Assembly (NCBI GenBank): GCA_002104905.1
Contig: MCFE01000303.1
Location: 1 to 64,000, forward strand
Length of the DNA stretch: 64,000 nt
Reading direction: 5' to 3'
DNA from: Basidiobolus meristosporus CBS 931.73
Lineage: Eukaryota > Basidiobolomycota > Basidiobolomycetes > Basidiobolales > Basidiobolaceae
This document shows positions 43,886-54,963 of this stretch, piece after piece. The notes below the pieces were generated by a model. The model had not been told where the DNA came from and made no database searches. It worked only from the letters and a program-made list of their open reading frames with translations. Position 1 is the first letter of the stretch. Every line of letters starts with the position of its first letter. The position numbers were made by a program, and so were the translations under genes.

Positions 43886-44470
43886 CAAAATACCTTCAAA
43901 ATACCAGCAGAATACCAGTTGAAATTCCAATGGATTCCAGCTTTGAGATTTTTTTAAGGGTATACTCTACCACTGAGGAGGAAGATGCCACTGCTGGTCT
44001 ATAAAGAGTAATTGCGTTCAACTCTTTTATTATTAAAAAGCTTCTGCATACCTTTTGAGTTCTAAAATGCTCTAAATTTTATTGTCTTAAAACAGTATCC
44101 AATGTTGAACAATTAGTCAATATCCTGCTTAATGTTATTCCCTATGAAAAATTATTTTAACAATCCCATCAAAAGGCCATCACAAAGTTAAAAACCTGTG
44201 ACTAAGGGGTACTGATCCCATCAGGACACCATCCAGGGACTGCTTAAAAATAATTGCACCCTAGATTTCACTAAAAAGTTGGTCAAAATTTTTCATCACA
44301 ATAATATATAAGTGGCTTTTGATTGGTTCCCTGCCAATTAGCTCACTTTCTGATCCTGGACACTCTATCACCTCCTACATTTGTGTGCATTGATTGGCTA
44401 TTGCCTCTTTTTCACACTCCTTACTTCCTGACTCAACTGTTCCTCTTACTTTTTGTGCATACAAATTGAT
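43886..44470. other. Unassigned CpG-poor sequence
   Basis: AT-rich, CpG-poor sequence with no open frame of note. Contains degenerate repeats of a CCAGCAGAATACCAG type at the left end. Probably old transposon debris. Confidence 0.4.
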
Positions 44471-44770
44471 TTATTTCCATTGAAACTTCAGTTGTACCTC
44501 ACTTGCCAATTGTATTGACCTATACAAGTCCCTATACCCTACACTAACATTAAGCCCAACCCCACACTCAACAAGTAACTCCATTAAAATCCACCACTCA
44601 ATAAGTATTTCTGCTGTAACACTCTGGCTCCACAACTTTGGTGTGAACCCAATGGCTTTATACCACTGTTCATTCACTGGTTCCCACACATCTGGGTCTT
44701 CAGCTGGCACTGCAAGGTCTAGCACCTCATCTGCCAGTCTTTGCAATAAATCCTTGCAATATTTAAGTAC
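44471..44770 (-). pseudogene. C-terminal part of an old ORF split by the Harbinger-like element
   Basis: About 100 codons ending in a stop at 44,471: VLKYCKDLLQRLADEVLDL, then EDPDVWEPVNEQWYKAIGF and GLNVSVGYRDLYRSIQLASE. The frame enters from the right through the transposon terminus. On the other side of the element, the frame ending FFKSSAQKN at 55,707-55,844 joins in register once the insert and one ATT target copy are removed. The family is not recognised. It is presumably part of another transposon's protein (see 55,707-57,464). Confidence 0.55.
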
Positions 44771-44956
44771 ATTAGACTTGTTCCGTTGGATAGTGCCACA
44801 TAGTGCCAGCCTGTTTATGGTTCCGGATTGATCTGGCACCCTACGGCACTATCTGGCACTATAATTTCTACCATGATGCCTGTGGTATGATACAGCTACT
44901 GGTAATTTTACTCAATCTTACTTATGTTGCTGAGAATAGTGCTTTCCTTGCTTTAT

Positions 44957-45841
44957 TTACTCTTCATAATGCTCCAGACACATTTCTCTCAGTGGATGTC
45001 TTCTTGTATGAACATACTGTACATTAATAAGTATCTTAACTATTTTACCTATTCTGCTGTTTTCTCCTATATATGACTTTCCTCTGTATTTACCTGCCAA
45101 TATGCTGAATCTCTTCAGATATCCAAATGTGTGCTCTACCCTTACTCTGAAATGAATAAATATCTCATTGTAGAGCTTCTGCTTCCTGCTAAGTACACCA
45201 TTCCTTGGCTTCCTATAAGCTGTAATACATCTTAATCTCTGACAATCCTCTCCTATATAAGCTAAGTCTGCCATACATTTCTCCCCTCTACTGAATTCAG
45301 GATGATTCTCTACCCAGAGTGCTTTGTCATGCCTACTTCCAGCAAATGGCCCACTAAACCAGATGATGTTACCCTCAATGTCAGACAGTGCTTGAAACTT
45401 CACACAGTGTGCCTTGTACTTGCCAGAATAAAAGTGCCTCTGCCCTCTAGAAGGTCTGTTAATCCTCACTGGGAAGGTATCCAAAATACTCCTGATATGG
45501 AACCTGTTGCTGAACACTCTGGGATATGGAAGTCTATTGGAGCTTCTGAACCTAGTATTCCAAGCTTGCTCTAAGTCATTCATACCCTCTGCAAGGTGGT
45601 TCTCCATTGCTGTCAGCTGGGAATGAAAGCTTCTAGGACTTTTGTTGCCATGGATGGTGGGATGAAACCTTGTAGGGCAATAGTTCTTGCAATAGCAGAG
45701 AAGCTTGACAAGGGATCTCCTTGAGTAGATTGGGGTTGATGGTCCACAGTACTTGGAATAGATCTCCTCTAGTGTGTCAAAAGGAAATCCAGTGGTAGTG
45801 ATGGGATTGATGAGAAAAGACCATTTAGATGAGTAAGTCAT
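44957..45841 (-). CDS. DDE transposase, PIF/Harbinger (DDE_Tnp_4) type
   Basis: A 294-residue protein starting at ATG 45,841; codons upstream in frame begin with ATT and are not needed. The catalytic triad appears intact: D121 in SILDTFPVRINRP, D192 in CMADLAYIG and E236 in FRVRVEHTFGYLKRF, with the region GKYKAHCVKFQALSDIEGNI between the first two. This order and the R-V-E-H-T-F-G-x-L-K block are typical of Harbinger-type and IS5-related transposases. The N-terminal 100 residues hold a short helical domain (SLVKLLCYCKNYCPTRFHP), probably DNA-binding. Size is at the short end for the family (commonly 350-450). No stop or frameshift is seen, so it may be functional and could have moved the MITE found inside the gypsy element. 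Confidence 0.82.
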   Translation of the reverse strand: MTYSSKWSFLINPITTTGFPFDTLEEIYSKYCGPSTPIYSRRSLVKLLCYCKNYCPTRFHPTIHGNKSPRSFHSQLTAMENHLAEGMNDLEQAWNTRFRSSNRLPYPRVFSNRFHIRSILDTFPVRINRPSRGQRHFYSGKYKAHCVKFQALSDIEGNIIWFSGPFAGSRHDKALWVENHPEFSRGEKCMADLAYIGEDCQRLRCITAYRKPRNGVLSRKQKLYNEIFIHFRVRVEHTFGYLKRFSILAGKYRGKSYIGENSRIGKIVKILINVQYVHTRRHPLREMCLEHYEE

Positions 45842-46200
45842 ATTAAAATTGGTGGATGATTGTATTAAGGTGGTTTGAATCAATTTGGCGCAATCCGCCT
45901 TATTTATCTGATTTTTAATACATTATGGTTAAATCTCCATCAATTGCCATGTATCTCATCATTATGTTGCAAAAATCATCCGCAAACAATGCCTTGGTAC
46001 TTTTATTGATGCTTTAATCATAGGTCTATAATCAAATAGGAAATCTGCGATTGATGTGATCTGATCCGTGTCAACGCAATCCGAGATGCATCATGCATAA
46101 TATATGGAAAATTCAACAATCACATTAGTTTTCATATATATTTCATATAAGACCAGGTTGATGCCAATATACTGCTGTATAAGTATCCAAATCCGTTGCT

Positions 46201-46907
46201 ATGGTCCCCATACCAAGCCTCAACTCATCTTTAGTACAACCCAGACAAAACCCATCCCCCAGCTCACAAGCACGGTCCGGACCGGAAAAGTCAATGTCAG
46301 ATCCGTTTGAGTTCTCGCCAAATGATTTTAGTATGGCCCAAGTGTCTATGATGAGCCTTCATACAGATATTTGGGCACTACTGATTAATCTAGCAGAACT
46401 AGATACCTCAGAGAGTCAACAAAGATGGAAGAATTTGAGTAGAAAGCTGTGGCATGAGTTCTACATCAAGAAGCCAGCCTATGTATGTAAAAAGATATAT
46501 AACAAGACAAGTATTGAAATCAAGAATGAGCTGAGAGTGAGGGGATTTGACAAAGAAGCCGTGAGGGAGCAATTTCACGCGCAATTTGCACAGTACGGGC
46601 CGGACGCATCCGTTTGTGCCTCAACTTTGGGAACCAAAGAGATTTTGAATGAGTTTTTGCCTCAAATGACTAATGTACTATGTGATATATTAGTAGAGCT
46701 AAGTGGCTTCCAAGAGCAATATACACAGGACTCATCCAGGCAACAGCTCCAAAGTATCAGACAGAGGGTAAGTGAATACCTTGAGGAATCAGATGGTGAG
46801 CTTCAGGAGGAAGAATACAGACCGCAAGCAACATCATCCAGATTGCGCCAGCACGCCTTGCTGGATTCCCTACCATCTCTTGCAACCACAGCGCGCCGGC
46901 ACACGTC
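46201..46907 (+). pseudogene. Second ORF of the Harbinger-like element, 5' part (split)
   Basis: About 235 codons from ATG 46,201 to the gypsy insertion. A Ser/Pro/Gln-rich start is followed by an alpha-helical segment (MSLHTDIWALLINLAELDTSESQQRWKNLSRKLWHEFYI) and LPQMTNVLCDILVELSGFQEQY. I see no SANT/Myb signature, although PIF/Harbinger elements usually pair the transposase with a Myb-like protein. The frame stops one base into the LTR. Joined to 54,423-54,963 after removal of the retrotransposon it would make a 416-codon ORF. As it stands it is interrupted. Function as a transposase partner is inferred from position only. Confidence 0.6.
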
Positions 46908-46908
46908 G

Positions 46909-47292
46909 TGAGTACTCAATGTAGTACCCACTCTTTGCCCAAGAGTTCTCCCAAGAGTTCCCTCCAGAGTCCTACCCAAAGTCCTCCAGTACCCTCCCTA
47001 TGATTCCCCCACGTGTCCTCCCCTCCTATCCCTGCCCTTATCTAGTTAGAACACTTACCATAACAGGAAGGTGTTCACACCCCTATTTTATAACACATTG
47101 TCTATTGTCTAAGCCCCCCAAGTGATATATATATCTACCCAAATGAACCAGGAAGAACAACGAGATTGGGACGAAATAAACAGAAGTCTTTATTACCTTG
47201 CTACCTTCTATTGGAAGCTATTCTGAACCAAGTGGTACTGACATGACCTACAAGCTCTCCCACTCACCAAGTACAGTCAGTAATAACCCACA
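46909..47292 (+). repeat. 5' LTR of the gypsy element
   Basis: A 384-bp direct repeat of 54,032-54,416, starting TGAGTACTCAATG and ending TAATAACCCACA. Contains an internal 5' TATATATATCTACC stretch near 47,122 that may serve as promoter. Confidence 0.9.
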
Positions 47293-47296
47293 TATT

Positions 47297-47310
47297 TGGT
47301 GCCGTCTCTG
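47297..47310 (+). other. Putative primer-binding site of the gypsy element
   Basis: TGGTGCCGTCTCTG begins five bases after the LTR end. TGG is the complement of the CCA end of a tRNA; the tRNA species is not identified. Confidence 0.4.
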
Positions 47311-47333
47311 CGGAAATAAGCACAAGTGAGGTA

Positions 47334-48206
47334 ATGACTACTACAATCAAACTAAAAACATACAAGGGAAAGAGAGAGAAAGCCCTTGAGTGGTTTGATA
47401 AGTTTGAGAGAGTTGTGGTTGATGCAGGATGGGACGGCAATAAGAAAGTAAGAGAGTTCGCAAGACATATGGAAGGGTCAGCATGGCAATGGCATTATGG
47501 GTTGGAAGACGCAGTCAAAGACGCCTGGGATGCACTAGAAGAAGCCTACAAGACACGCTTTCTATATGCCGAAGGATACCACTACGAAGCCCTTCTACTG
47601 TCCTCGCGGAAGAAAAGCAGTGAAAGCTATGAAGCCTACACTGAACTGTTTCTCCAACAAGTTTGATGTCTCCCAAAGGACGAAATCGCCGAACAACAGC
47701 TCATGAGGTATTACATCATGGGCTTAGACGACGAAATAAGACGTAGGGCGTCCAAAGAACAACAGGGATGTAAAACGTTGCAAGAGTTGGTCGAACAAGT
47801 ATGAGGGGTCATCTTGCTATGGGGGCTACCCTATAGTGATACAAATGATTGAAGGACAGGGATCCCCTGTAAGAAAGGAAAAATTGCCTCCCCAAAAGAC
47901 CGTGAGTTAGAGGAATTACGGCAAAAGGTCCAAGAACTCTTGATCAACAATGTCCAAGAAGTCCCCAAAGAAGGTGATAAACTCTGGGAAGCTGTTGTAG
48001 ATCTAAAGGCCCAGGTTCAAGTCCTGACCCAACAGATGGAACAACCGCGACAACAGTATCCGTGTTATGTGTGTGGAGAAGTAGGTCACTGGGCCCATGA
48101 ATGTGAAAAACGGTACGGAAGAGAAGCCATACCGGACACAAAAGAGAAGAAGGCGTCAAAAGACAGAGTCCCTTGCCAGGAGGCCAACGGGACTCAGTCA
48201 ATCTAA
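47334..48206 (+). pseudogene. Gypsy gag with three in-frame TGA codons
   Basis: One frame runs through the whole of gag, 291 codons, from ATG 47,334 to TAA at 48,204-48,206, interrupted by TGA at 47,664-47,666, 47,802-47,804 and 47,850-47,852. The first part (WFDKFERVVVDAGW, KVREFARHMEGSAWQWHYGL) is a retrotransposon Gag capsid; the end holds a CCHC zinc knuckle (CYVCGEVGHWAHEC) at about 48,060-48,102. All three stops are TGA in places where an arginine CGA would suit, so C-to-T changes probably made them. The pol frame is -1 relative to gag and overlaps its last 100 bases. Confidence 0.75.
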
Positions 48207-51200
48207 GCCCTCCGGTCAGGACAATCAAAGTGCGGAAGAAGAAGCGTCGACATGATGCTTCTAGAGAGGAGGCAAAGGAACCTGTAGTAGAGGTTCCGTC
48301 AAAAGGAAAGAGCGCGGAATTAGGTGAAGAAGTATGGAATGAACCTTGGGAAGAAGTGTTAAAGCAAACAAAGAACGCTAGCACGTCTTCCCATGGCCTA
48401 TTCCCCATATTGAAGGTACTAGAGCAAACCAAGGCAACCCTCCCAATAACCAATTTACTGGGACTGGCCCCGGCTCTAGTCAAGGAACTGATAGAGGGAT
48501 TGAAGGAGATAACGACCCTCCATGTCAACCAGACGGTCCTGCAAAAACCAAATAAAGGTACATACGTAAAGGTACGTATAGAGAATAAGGAGATTCTTGC
48601 CCTTATCAACACAGGATCCTCTACGTTGATCATGTCAGAGTCATTAGCGAAACGTCTCAAACTAAATATAGTCCCCAACGGCACCATTCGAGTACGGCTA
48701 GCAAATGACCAACTGGATACAACGGTAGGTGTGGTGCCTAATTGCCCCATTTGGCTAGGCAACTTGATAATACGCCAAGATGTCGTGGTCCTACCCATCG
48801 CAGCCAACAACTTACTCATTGGCGAGAGTTGGTTTATCCAACATAAGATGGATATACTTTACAGTGCATCTGAACTCAGGTGGGATACCAAGAGTATCCC
48901 ACTGATTCATATCACCGATGAGAGCGAGGCGCGTAGCAACAGTGTGACAATCAAAGAGGTGAAACCGTCGCAGTCTCCGATCATCACACGAAAGGTGATA
49001 AAAATACCACCCGTCAGTGAGATGGTGATCTCATTAGAAACACCAATAGCTTATTCAACGAGCGGAAGAATGATAACCGCAGCAAAAGCATCCAAGCAAC
49101 TGGAAGGAATCTCGATCCCTAAAGTATGGATACCACCAAAATTTGAAACGCAAAGCCTGAAATGCTTAGTGGTTAACAATGGGCAACACACGGTGACATT
49201 GCCTAGAGGAGTGCCATTGTTAAACTTAGAGGAAGTCGACGGAAACAACCAAGGACCACCTCCAAACAAAGAACCAGAAGAAGAGCTCCCCGAACTAGAT
49301 GTGGACCCCGGTCTACTGCCTACGTTACGAGACAAATTCCTAGAAGGAATACGTCCACTTGCCCAAGTATTCTCTAAGAACCAAGTAATTGGTCATATAC
49401 CTGGGGTATATCACCAAATCCACCTTGCCGACAAATATCCCATCAAGCAAAAAGCCTATAGGAATTTGAAAATTGACACAGACTATCTCAAAGAGACGAT
49501 TGAAACTTTATTAATAGACGACATCATTACAGAGAGCCAGTCTCCGTGGGCCTCCCCCGTAGTGATAGTCCCGAAGAAAGACGGAAAGCAACGCTTTTGC
49601 ATTGACTACCGGAAATTGAACGCCGTCACCCGGAAGGACGTGTATCTGCTACCGCAAATAGACAACCTCTTGGACAGATTAATCGGAGCTAAATATTTTA
49701 GCTCTCTTGACTTAATCTCCGGGTATTGGCAAGTAGAAGTAGCCCCAGAAGATCAACCCAAAACCGCTTTTATAACATCATTTGGATTATACAAATGGAA
49801 CCGACTACCCTTTGGCTTGTGCAATGCCCCCGCTACGTTCCAAAGGATGATTGACAAGGTGCTAGGAAATCTACAATGGGAATGCGCCCTTGTGTATCTG
49901 GACGACATCACAATATATTCCCCCAATGTAGAAGAACATATACACAACGTGCAACGTATCCTGACATCCCTCCTCAAGAACCAACTCAAACTACATCCCA
50001 AGAAGTGCCATTTCCTGTATACGAAATTGTTGTTCCTGGGCCACGAGATCTTGGCAGATGGAATATACCCATCTACGTCACTCCTGAAAGCCGTTCAAAA
50101 TGCACCTGCACCAAAGGACATTAATGCAGTGTTGGGATTCCTAGGATTAGCCGGCTACTATTGCCGCTTTGTCAAAAACTTTGCGACAATAGCAGCCCCC
50201 CTATACAAATTGACGCAAAAGGGCCAGTGTTTTGTATGGTTGGAGCCTCAAAAGAGAGCATTCAATCAGCTGAAACATTCCCTGACGTCACCGCCAGTGT
50301 TACGATTTCCCAATTGGGATGCGAGATTTTTTATTAACAGTGATGGAAGCCTCACCGGTATAGGCGCCGTACTGGGACAATACCACCAACCCGGCAAATT
50401 CCACCCAATCGGTTACGTGAGCCGTTTGCTAAACAAACATGAACGCCACTACCCCGTTACCAAGATAGAATGTCTGGCTGTTGTTTATTAGACTTGTTCC
50501 GTTGGATAGTGCCACAATGAGCCATAAGTGCCAAATGATGCCATAGTGTACCAGAGAGGTAAAGTGAGCCTATACTTGGCCACAGAGTGTGAAACATAGC
50601 TCTGCATCTTCATGTAAAGCAGTCCTTGTGTTTCACCCATTGTGTTGGAGAAAATCCATTTTTTGACCTTTTTTTATGGATCAATGAAGCTCAGGATGTG
50701 TAAGAGCACAGAAGTGCTGAAGATATGTGTCAGGTACTCAATACCCATGGCACTCTGAATCTAGCTCCTGTAGCTTGTATCATGTCTCAAAAATGAATGG
50801 CACTATCTTGGTCCACTGGTACTATCTGGCACTATAAGTGCTTTGTATAGATCTTACATTAGGTCTAATATTTAAATATAGTGCCAGATAGTACCAGTGG
50901 ACCAAGATAGTGCCATTCATTTTTGTGACATGATACAAGCTAAAGGAGCTAGATTCAGAGTGCCATGGGTATTGAGTACCAGATGCATATCTTTAATCTG
51001 CTTGTGCTCTAACACATCCTGCACAACATTGATCCAAAAAAAAAGGTCAAAAAATGGATTTTCTCCAACACAATGGGTGAAACACAGGGGCTGCTTTGCA
51101 TGAAGATGCAGAGCTATGTTTCACACTCTGTGGCCAGGTAGAGGCTCACTTTACCTCTCTGGCACACTATGGCATCATTTGGCACTCATGGCTCAATGTG

Positions 51201-52686
51201 GCACTATCCAACGGAACAAGTCTATTCAATTAAACAATTCCATACATACATACATGGTCGCCGATTCACGATAGTAACGGACCACAGCGCACTGGTCTGG
51301 CTGATGAAAACTAAAGACTTTACCGGCCAACTAGCACGTTGGGCCCTACAACTACAGCAATACAACTTTGAAATAATTCACCGCGCTGGCAAGAAACACC
51401 AGGACGCAGACTTCCTCAGTTGCTATCCTGTTTGCCAAATACGTGTCATTGATGAGTACAAGGACGTAATCTGCTTTAAAAAGAAAGGGAGGTATCCCAA
51501 ACACGTTGTTACAAACAAACAGAAGAGAGAATTTCGAAGGAAATGGTGTCAGTACGAAGTACAAGAAAATCGACTATGGTTCCTCCAAGGACAGTCCAGA
51601 GCCAAGGTACCCCCACTAGCAGCCCGTGAAGAAATCATACGAGAAAGACATATGTCATTAGGACACGCTAACCCCCTAACAACATATAAGATGTTAAGAA
51701 AAACGTCTTATTGGCAAAAAATGATGACTGACGTTACAAATACGTTACAAAGATGCACCACTTGCAAAAGATTCAACCAGAGTCAGAAGATAGGGACAAC
51801 CGCACCAATACCGGTTGACCTGCCCTTCCACCGAGTAGGGATTGACTTTGTTGGCCCCTTTATGAAAACAAAGAAAGGAGAACAATACATAATAATTGCA
51901 ACCAATTATTTCTCAAAGTGGGTAGAAGCCCAAGCCGTCCGCAATAAAGATCAGAAGACAACCGCCCAATTCATTCTAGAACACCTCATCTGCCGACACG
52001 GATATCCTCAGATACTCCTGTCCGACAATGGTGGTTCCTTCCTGAACAACACCGTGGCCCACCTGTGCAAAATGATGGGCGTGAAACAAGTCTTCACGGC
52101 CGCGTATCACCCCCAGACTAACGGATTAACCGAGAGGATGAACCAGACGTGTTGCCGCATACTGGAGAAGCTTCACTGGGAACTTCCCCAATCATGGGCC
52201 AAGCTGCTCCCACTGACACTCCTAGCAATGCGCACCACACCAAATAAAACAACGGGTTTCTCCCCATATGAAATCCTATATGGACGAAGACCCAAGTGGC
52301 GGGAGGAAGTTGGATTGACAATGGAAGGTGTCCCCCTGACGACACATAACAACTATATAGAAAGGTTGATACACCGTATTGCCCACCTATACATAAAAGT
52401 ATTCAAAAATGTCGACAAGCACCTTCCCCCTCCACCCAAAAATGAGAAACTAACAAGACAAAAGTGGAAACCAGGCGATAAGGTGTGGTACAACCAAACC
52501 GTTGCAGGCCTCAAGTTCTGCCCACGATTTACACCCCAATGGATTGGCCCATGCACCGTTATCAGTTCGGACCATGGACCAAAGTACACCATCACCCTGA
52601 ATAATAAGACAATCAGCAACGTAGCGCCAGCCCATCTGAAACCGTTTCATGATGATCCACCGATCATCACTGAGACCGAAGTGTGA
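48107..52686 (+). pseudogene. Gypsy pol (protease, RT, RNase H, integrase), split by a MITE
   Basis: The frame is open from 48,107 (just after a TGA) and overlaps gag in the -1 register. Protease: LALINTGSSTLIMSE, where the catalytic Asp of the DTG motif is Asn. Reverse transcriptase: FCIDYRKLN, SLDLISGYWQV, LPFGLCNAPATFQ and YLDDITIYS, all normal. RNase H begins with FFINSDGSLTGIGAVL and continues after the MITE with TDHSALVWLM. The stop at 50,489-50,491 is created by the MITE; deleting it and one ATT (joining 50,489 to 51,227) restores VVYSIKQFHTY. Integrase: HMSLGH...CTTC zinc finger, then D in GIDFVGPF, D in LLSDNGGSF and E in NGLTERMN; no chromodomain follows. Ends at TGA 52,684-52,686. 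Confidence 0.85.
50490..51223. mobile_element. 734-bp foldback MITE with Harbinger-like termini
   Basis: Begins AGACTTGTTCCGTTGGATAG and ends with its inverse; flanked by ATT at 50,487-50,489 and 51,224-51,226. The left half (to about 50,840) and the inverted right half (from about 50,875) match along their entire length with scattered differences, so the element is a near-perfect palindrome of two arms of about 350 bp around a short centre. It codes for nothing. The termini equal those of the autonomous element at 44,774-55,706, which probably supplies the transposase. Confidence 0.9.
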
Positions 52687-52815
52687 TTAAACGATTATCA
52701 GGACAAGGATAGAGGAAGACACGGGATACATTCAAAGTTTATTAGAGGAGATTTTAGTTGATATAGGTACAAATAATATGCGCGAGGGAGTTTGCCCAAA
52801 GGGGAGAACAAAAGA

Positions 52816-53985
52816 ATGCATATGGAAAGCGCCAAAGGAAACAGTTCACCCAAAACTGGCGATACCCCTCCCACTAGCAAGAACCAAGATGATATCAAAA
52901 ACAAAACCAACCTGCAAGTGTTAAGAGATATGGTACAAGCGTTACGTACGACAAGAGCCACCTATGAAGAGTCGTTTGCCGGAGCAGTCACGCTAATACA
53001 AGACACAATCAGAGAGGGACGAGACAAGTTACCCATGCCGATACAAAGCATGGAGATACTACCCGAGAAGACTGTGTACCACCTAAGAGGAGGTTCCTTG
53101 ATCATTAAGGAGAAGGACGCCGCGCTGATTCCCGTATCCATACTGGACACAGTCAGACAGAAGACACAAGGAATCAACTGTTGCGCCCTCACGAGACCTC
53201 AAGAGCCCCCCTGTTTTGTTGCATACTTGCCATTAATAGGTACCACGGTTGTTGAGGTATACGCAGACCTGGTACGAGCTGCAAGAGCACCAGAAGTAGA
53301 ACTCCCAATCAAAGGACTCCTCCAAGAAATTCACGAACATCTCAAACCACATTTCCAAGAAGGAACCATCTTAGAGAAGATACGCGAACGGATTAAATAC
53401 ACCGGCCAGTTAACCCATGCGATCCACCAAGTTGCTGTGTTACAACTATTACAGTGGTTTACCATAGGACAACTCAGGAATCAGTACAAAGTCCAACTCC
53501 AAGAAGCCGAAGAAACCGCCACGGATTCTGTAGAAACCATGAGGCAAGTACGAAAGCGCCTCGATTGCGCCACAGTTTCTACGGAAGAACTACAATACGT
53601 CTTGGAAGAAGCAAAAACTCATTATTGACAACGAGTGACTGCTGACCAAGTGTACGCCCTCTTCAAAAGGTCCCCCACCGTCATATTGAACACAAAAAGG
53701 ACAAGCCCCAATAACGTTTGCAAGATAAAGAAGCAAGACTTTATCGCGCTATTGCACCTTTTCTCGTTCTCCGACCCTCCCGAGGAACTTACCCAGAACC
53801 CTATGGTTTGCCAACTATATGGCTTTGTGGAAAACATCCCTCGAGCAACACAGGCCACACCCTACTCTGCCGCCAAATGGTATCAGGTACTTGCCCGCAA
53901 TCCCCTCGCAAGTGACAACCAGCAATGGTACTACGGTGACTCCCCATGCTCCGTAAACGAAATTGATCCTGGAGAAGCAAGTTAG
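52816..53985 (+). pseudogene. Third ORF of the gypsy element, one in-frame TGA
   Basis: One frame of about 390 codons between integrase and the 3' LTR, from ATG 52,816 to TAG at 53,983-53,985, with a TGA at 53,626-53,628. The product is hydrophilic and mostly helical (LRDMVQALRTTRATYEES, EEAKTHY) with a middle segment of possible beta structure (MEILPEKTVYHLRGGSLIIKEKD). It has no signal peptide and no membrane segment, so it is not an envelope protein. I recognise no family. ORFs in this position occur in some Ty3/gypsy lineages, and the sense orientation and maintained frame argue that it was translated. Confidence 0.6.
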
Positions 53986-54031
53986 TCAAAGAACTTCGAG
54001 GACAAAGCTCCCACTTAACCCCCGGGATATG

Positions 54032-54416
54032 TGAGTACTCAATGTAGTACCCACTCTTTGCCCAAGAGTTCTCCCAAGAGTTCCCTCCAGAGTCCTACCC
54101 AAAGTCCTCCAGTACCCTCCCTATGATTCCCCCACGTGTCCTCCCCTCCTATCCCTGCCCTTATCTAGTTAGAACACTTACCATAACAGGAAGGTGTTCA
54201 CACCCCTATTTTATAACACATTGTCTATTGTCTAAGCCCCCCCAAGTGATATATATATCTACCCAAATGAACCAGGAAGAACAACGAGATTGGGACGAAA
54301 TAAACAGAAGTCTTTATTACCTTGCTACCTTCTATTGGAAGCTATTCTGAACCAAGTGGTACTGACTTGACCTACAAGCTCTCCCACTCACCAAGTACAG
54401 TCAGTAATAACCCACA
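54032..54416 (+). repeat. 3' LTR of the gypsy element
   Basis: Direct repeat of 46,909-47,292 with one added C and one A/T difference. The sequence just before it (CCACTTAACCCCCGGGATATG) has no clear polypurine tract. Confidence 0.9.
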
Positions 54417-54422
54417 CATGTC

Positions 54423-54963
54423 AGTCCAGAGTACGCCAACACCCTTTACCAGAACGCCCTGCATCAAGTCAACACGCGTTGGGTCAATGCGCACGCTTCA
54501 GAGCAAAACTACAAGAACTTGCCAAACTGCTCATTTAGACACAAGTCCATTGGAGCGGACCGAGTTGCGTCAACTTGCAGCATCACATCAAACTCAGCCA
54601 AGGGCCATCTCAACGCATCAAGGCGCGCCTGCGCATGCCATTTTGCCTGACCATCAGCGAGTTACTTCTGGTGAACTGACTGATGATGACCAACATGAAG
54701 TGCCTCAACCACCGGAGCCCTTGGCAAGTAAAAGAACACGTCAGTGCGTGGCGCTACAGGCCGGTTCAGTTGGTTCAGTTGGAGCAATTCAGCGCGGCCA
54801 AGCTGTAGCATTGCACTCATCAACTAGGAGGCAAAATACTGACTACGAATACACAAGTAGCCAAGATGACAGTCAGCCAGGAAGTAGTATAGGTGTGCAA
54901 AGTGAGTCACTACCAAATGCTTCAGTAGTAATCCCTGTGATAAAAAAACCCAGGAGAAGATGA
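54423..54963 (+). pseudogene. Second ORF of the Harbinger-like element, 3' part
   Basis: About 180 codons entering from the left in register with 46,201-46,907 when the gypsy element is removed, ending TGA at 54,961-54,963. The product is Gln/Ser/Thr/Arg-rich and low in hydrophobics, with a basic tail (VIKKPRRR) that could be a nuclear-localisation signal. Likely the disordered C-terminal half of the transposon's accessory protein. No family recognised. Confidence 0.55.

Larger units (their letters stand above)
46908..54417 (+). mobile_element. Ty3/gypsy LTR retrotransposon, nearly full length, interrupted by a MITE
   Basis: LTRs at 46,909-47,292 and 54,032-54,416 (384 and 385 bp) with TG...CA ends. 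I see only two differences between them: one C added in a C-run near 54,240 and A/T in CTGACATGACC against CTGACTTGACC. Order of domains: gag with zinc knuckle, protease, reverse transcriptase, RNase H, integrase, then a third ORF before the 3' LTR. Flanks ACGTC (46,903-46,907) and ATGTC (54,418-54,422) may be a 5-bp target duplication with one C-to-T change; this choice also keeps the interrupted host ORF in register, but it implies one extra G and C outside the TG...CA ends. The high LTR identity marks a recent insertion, yet gag and ORF3 already carry stop codons. Confidence 0.88.

Noticed and set aside
52816-53985. Gypsy ORF3 as an envelope gene
   Set aside because: No signal peptide, no transmembrane segment and no cysteine pattern of a glycoprotein.
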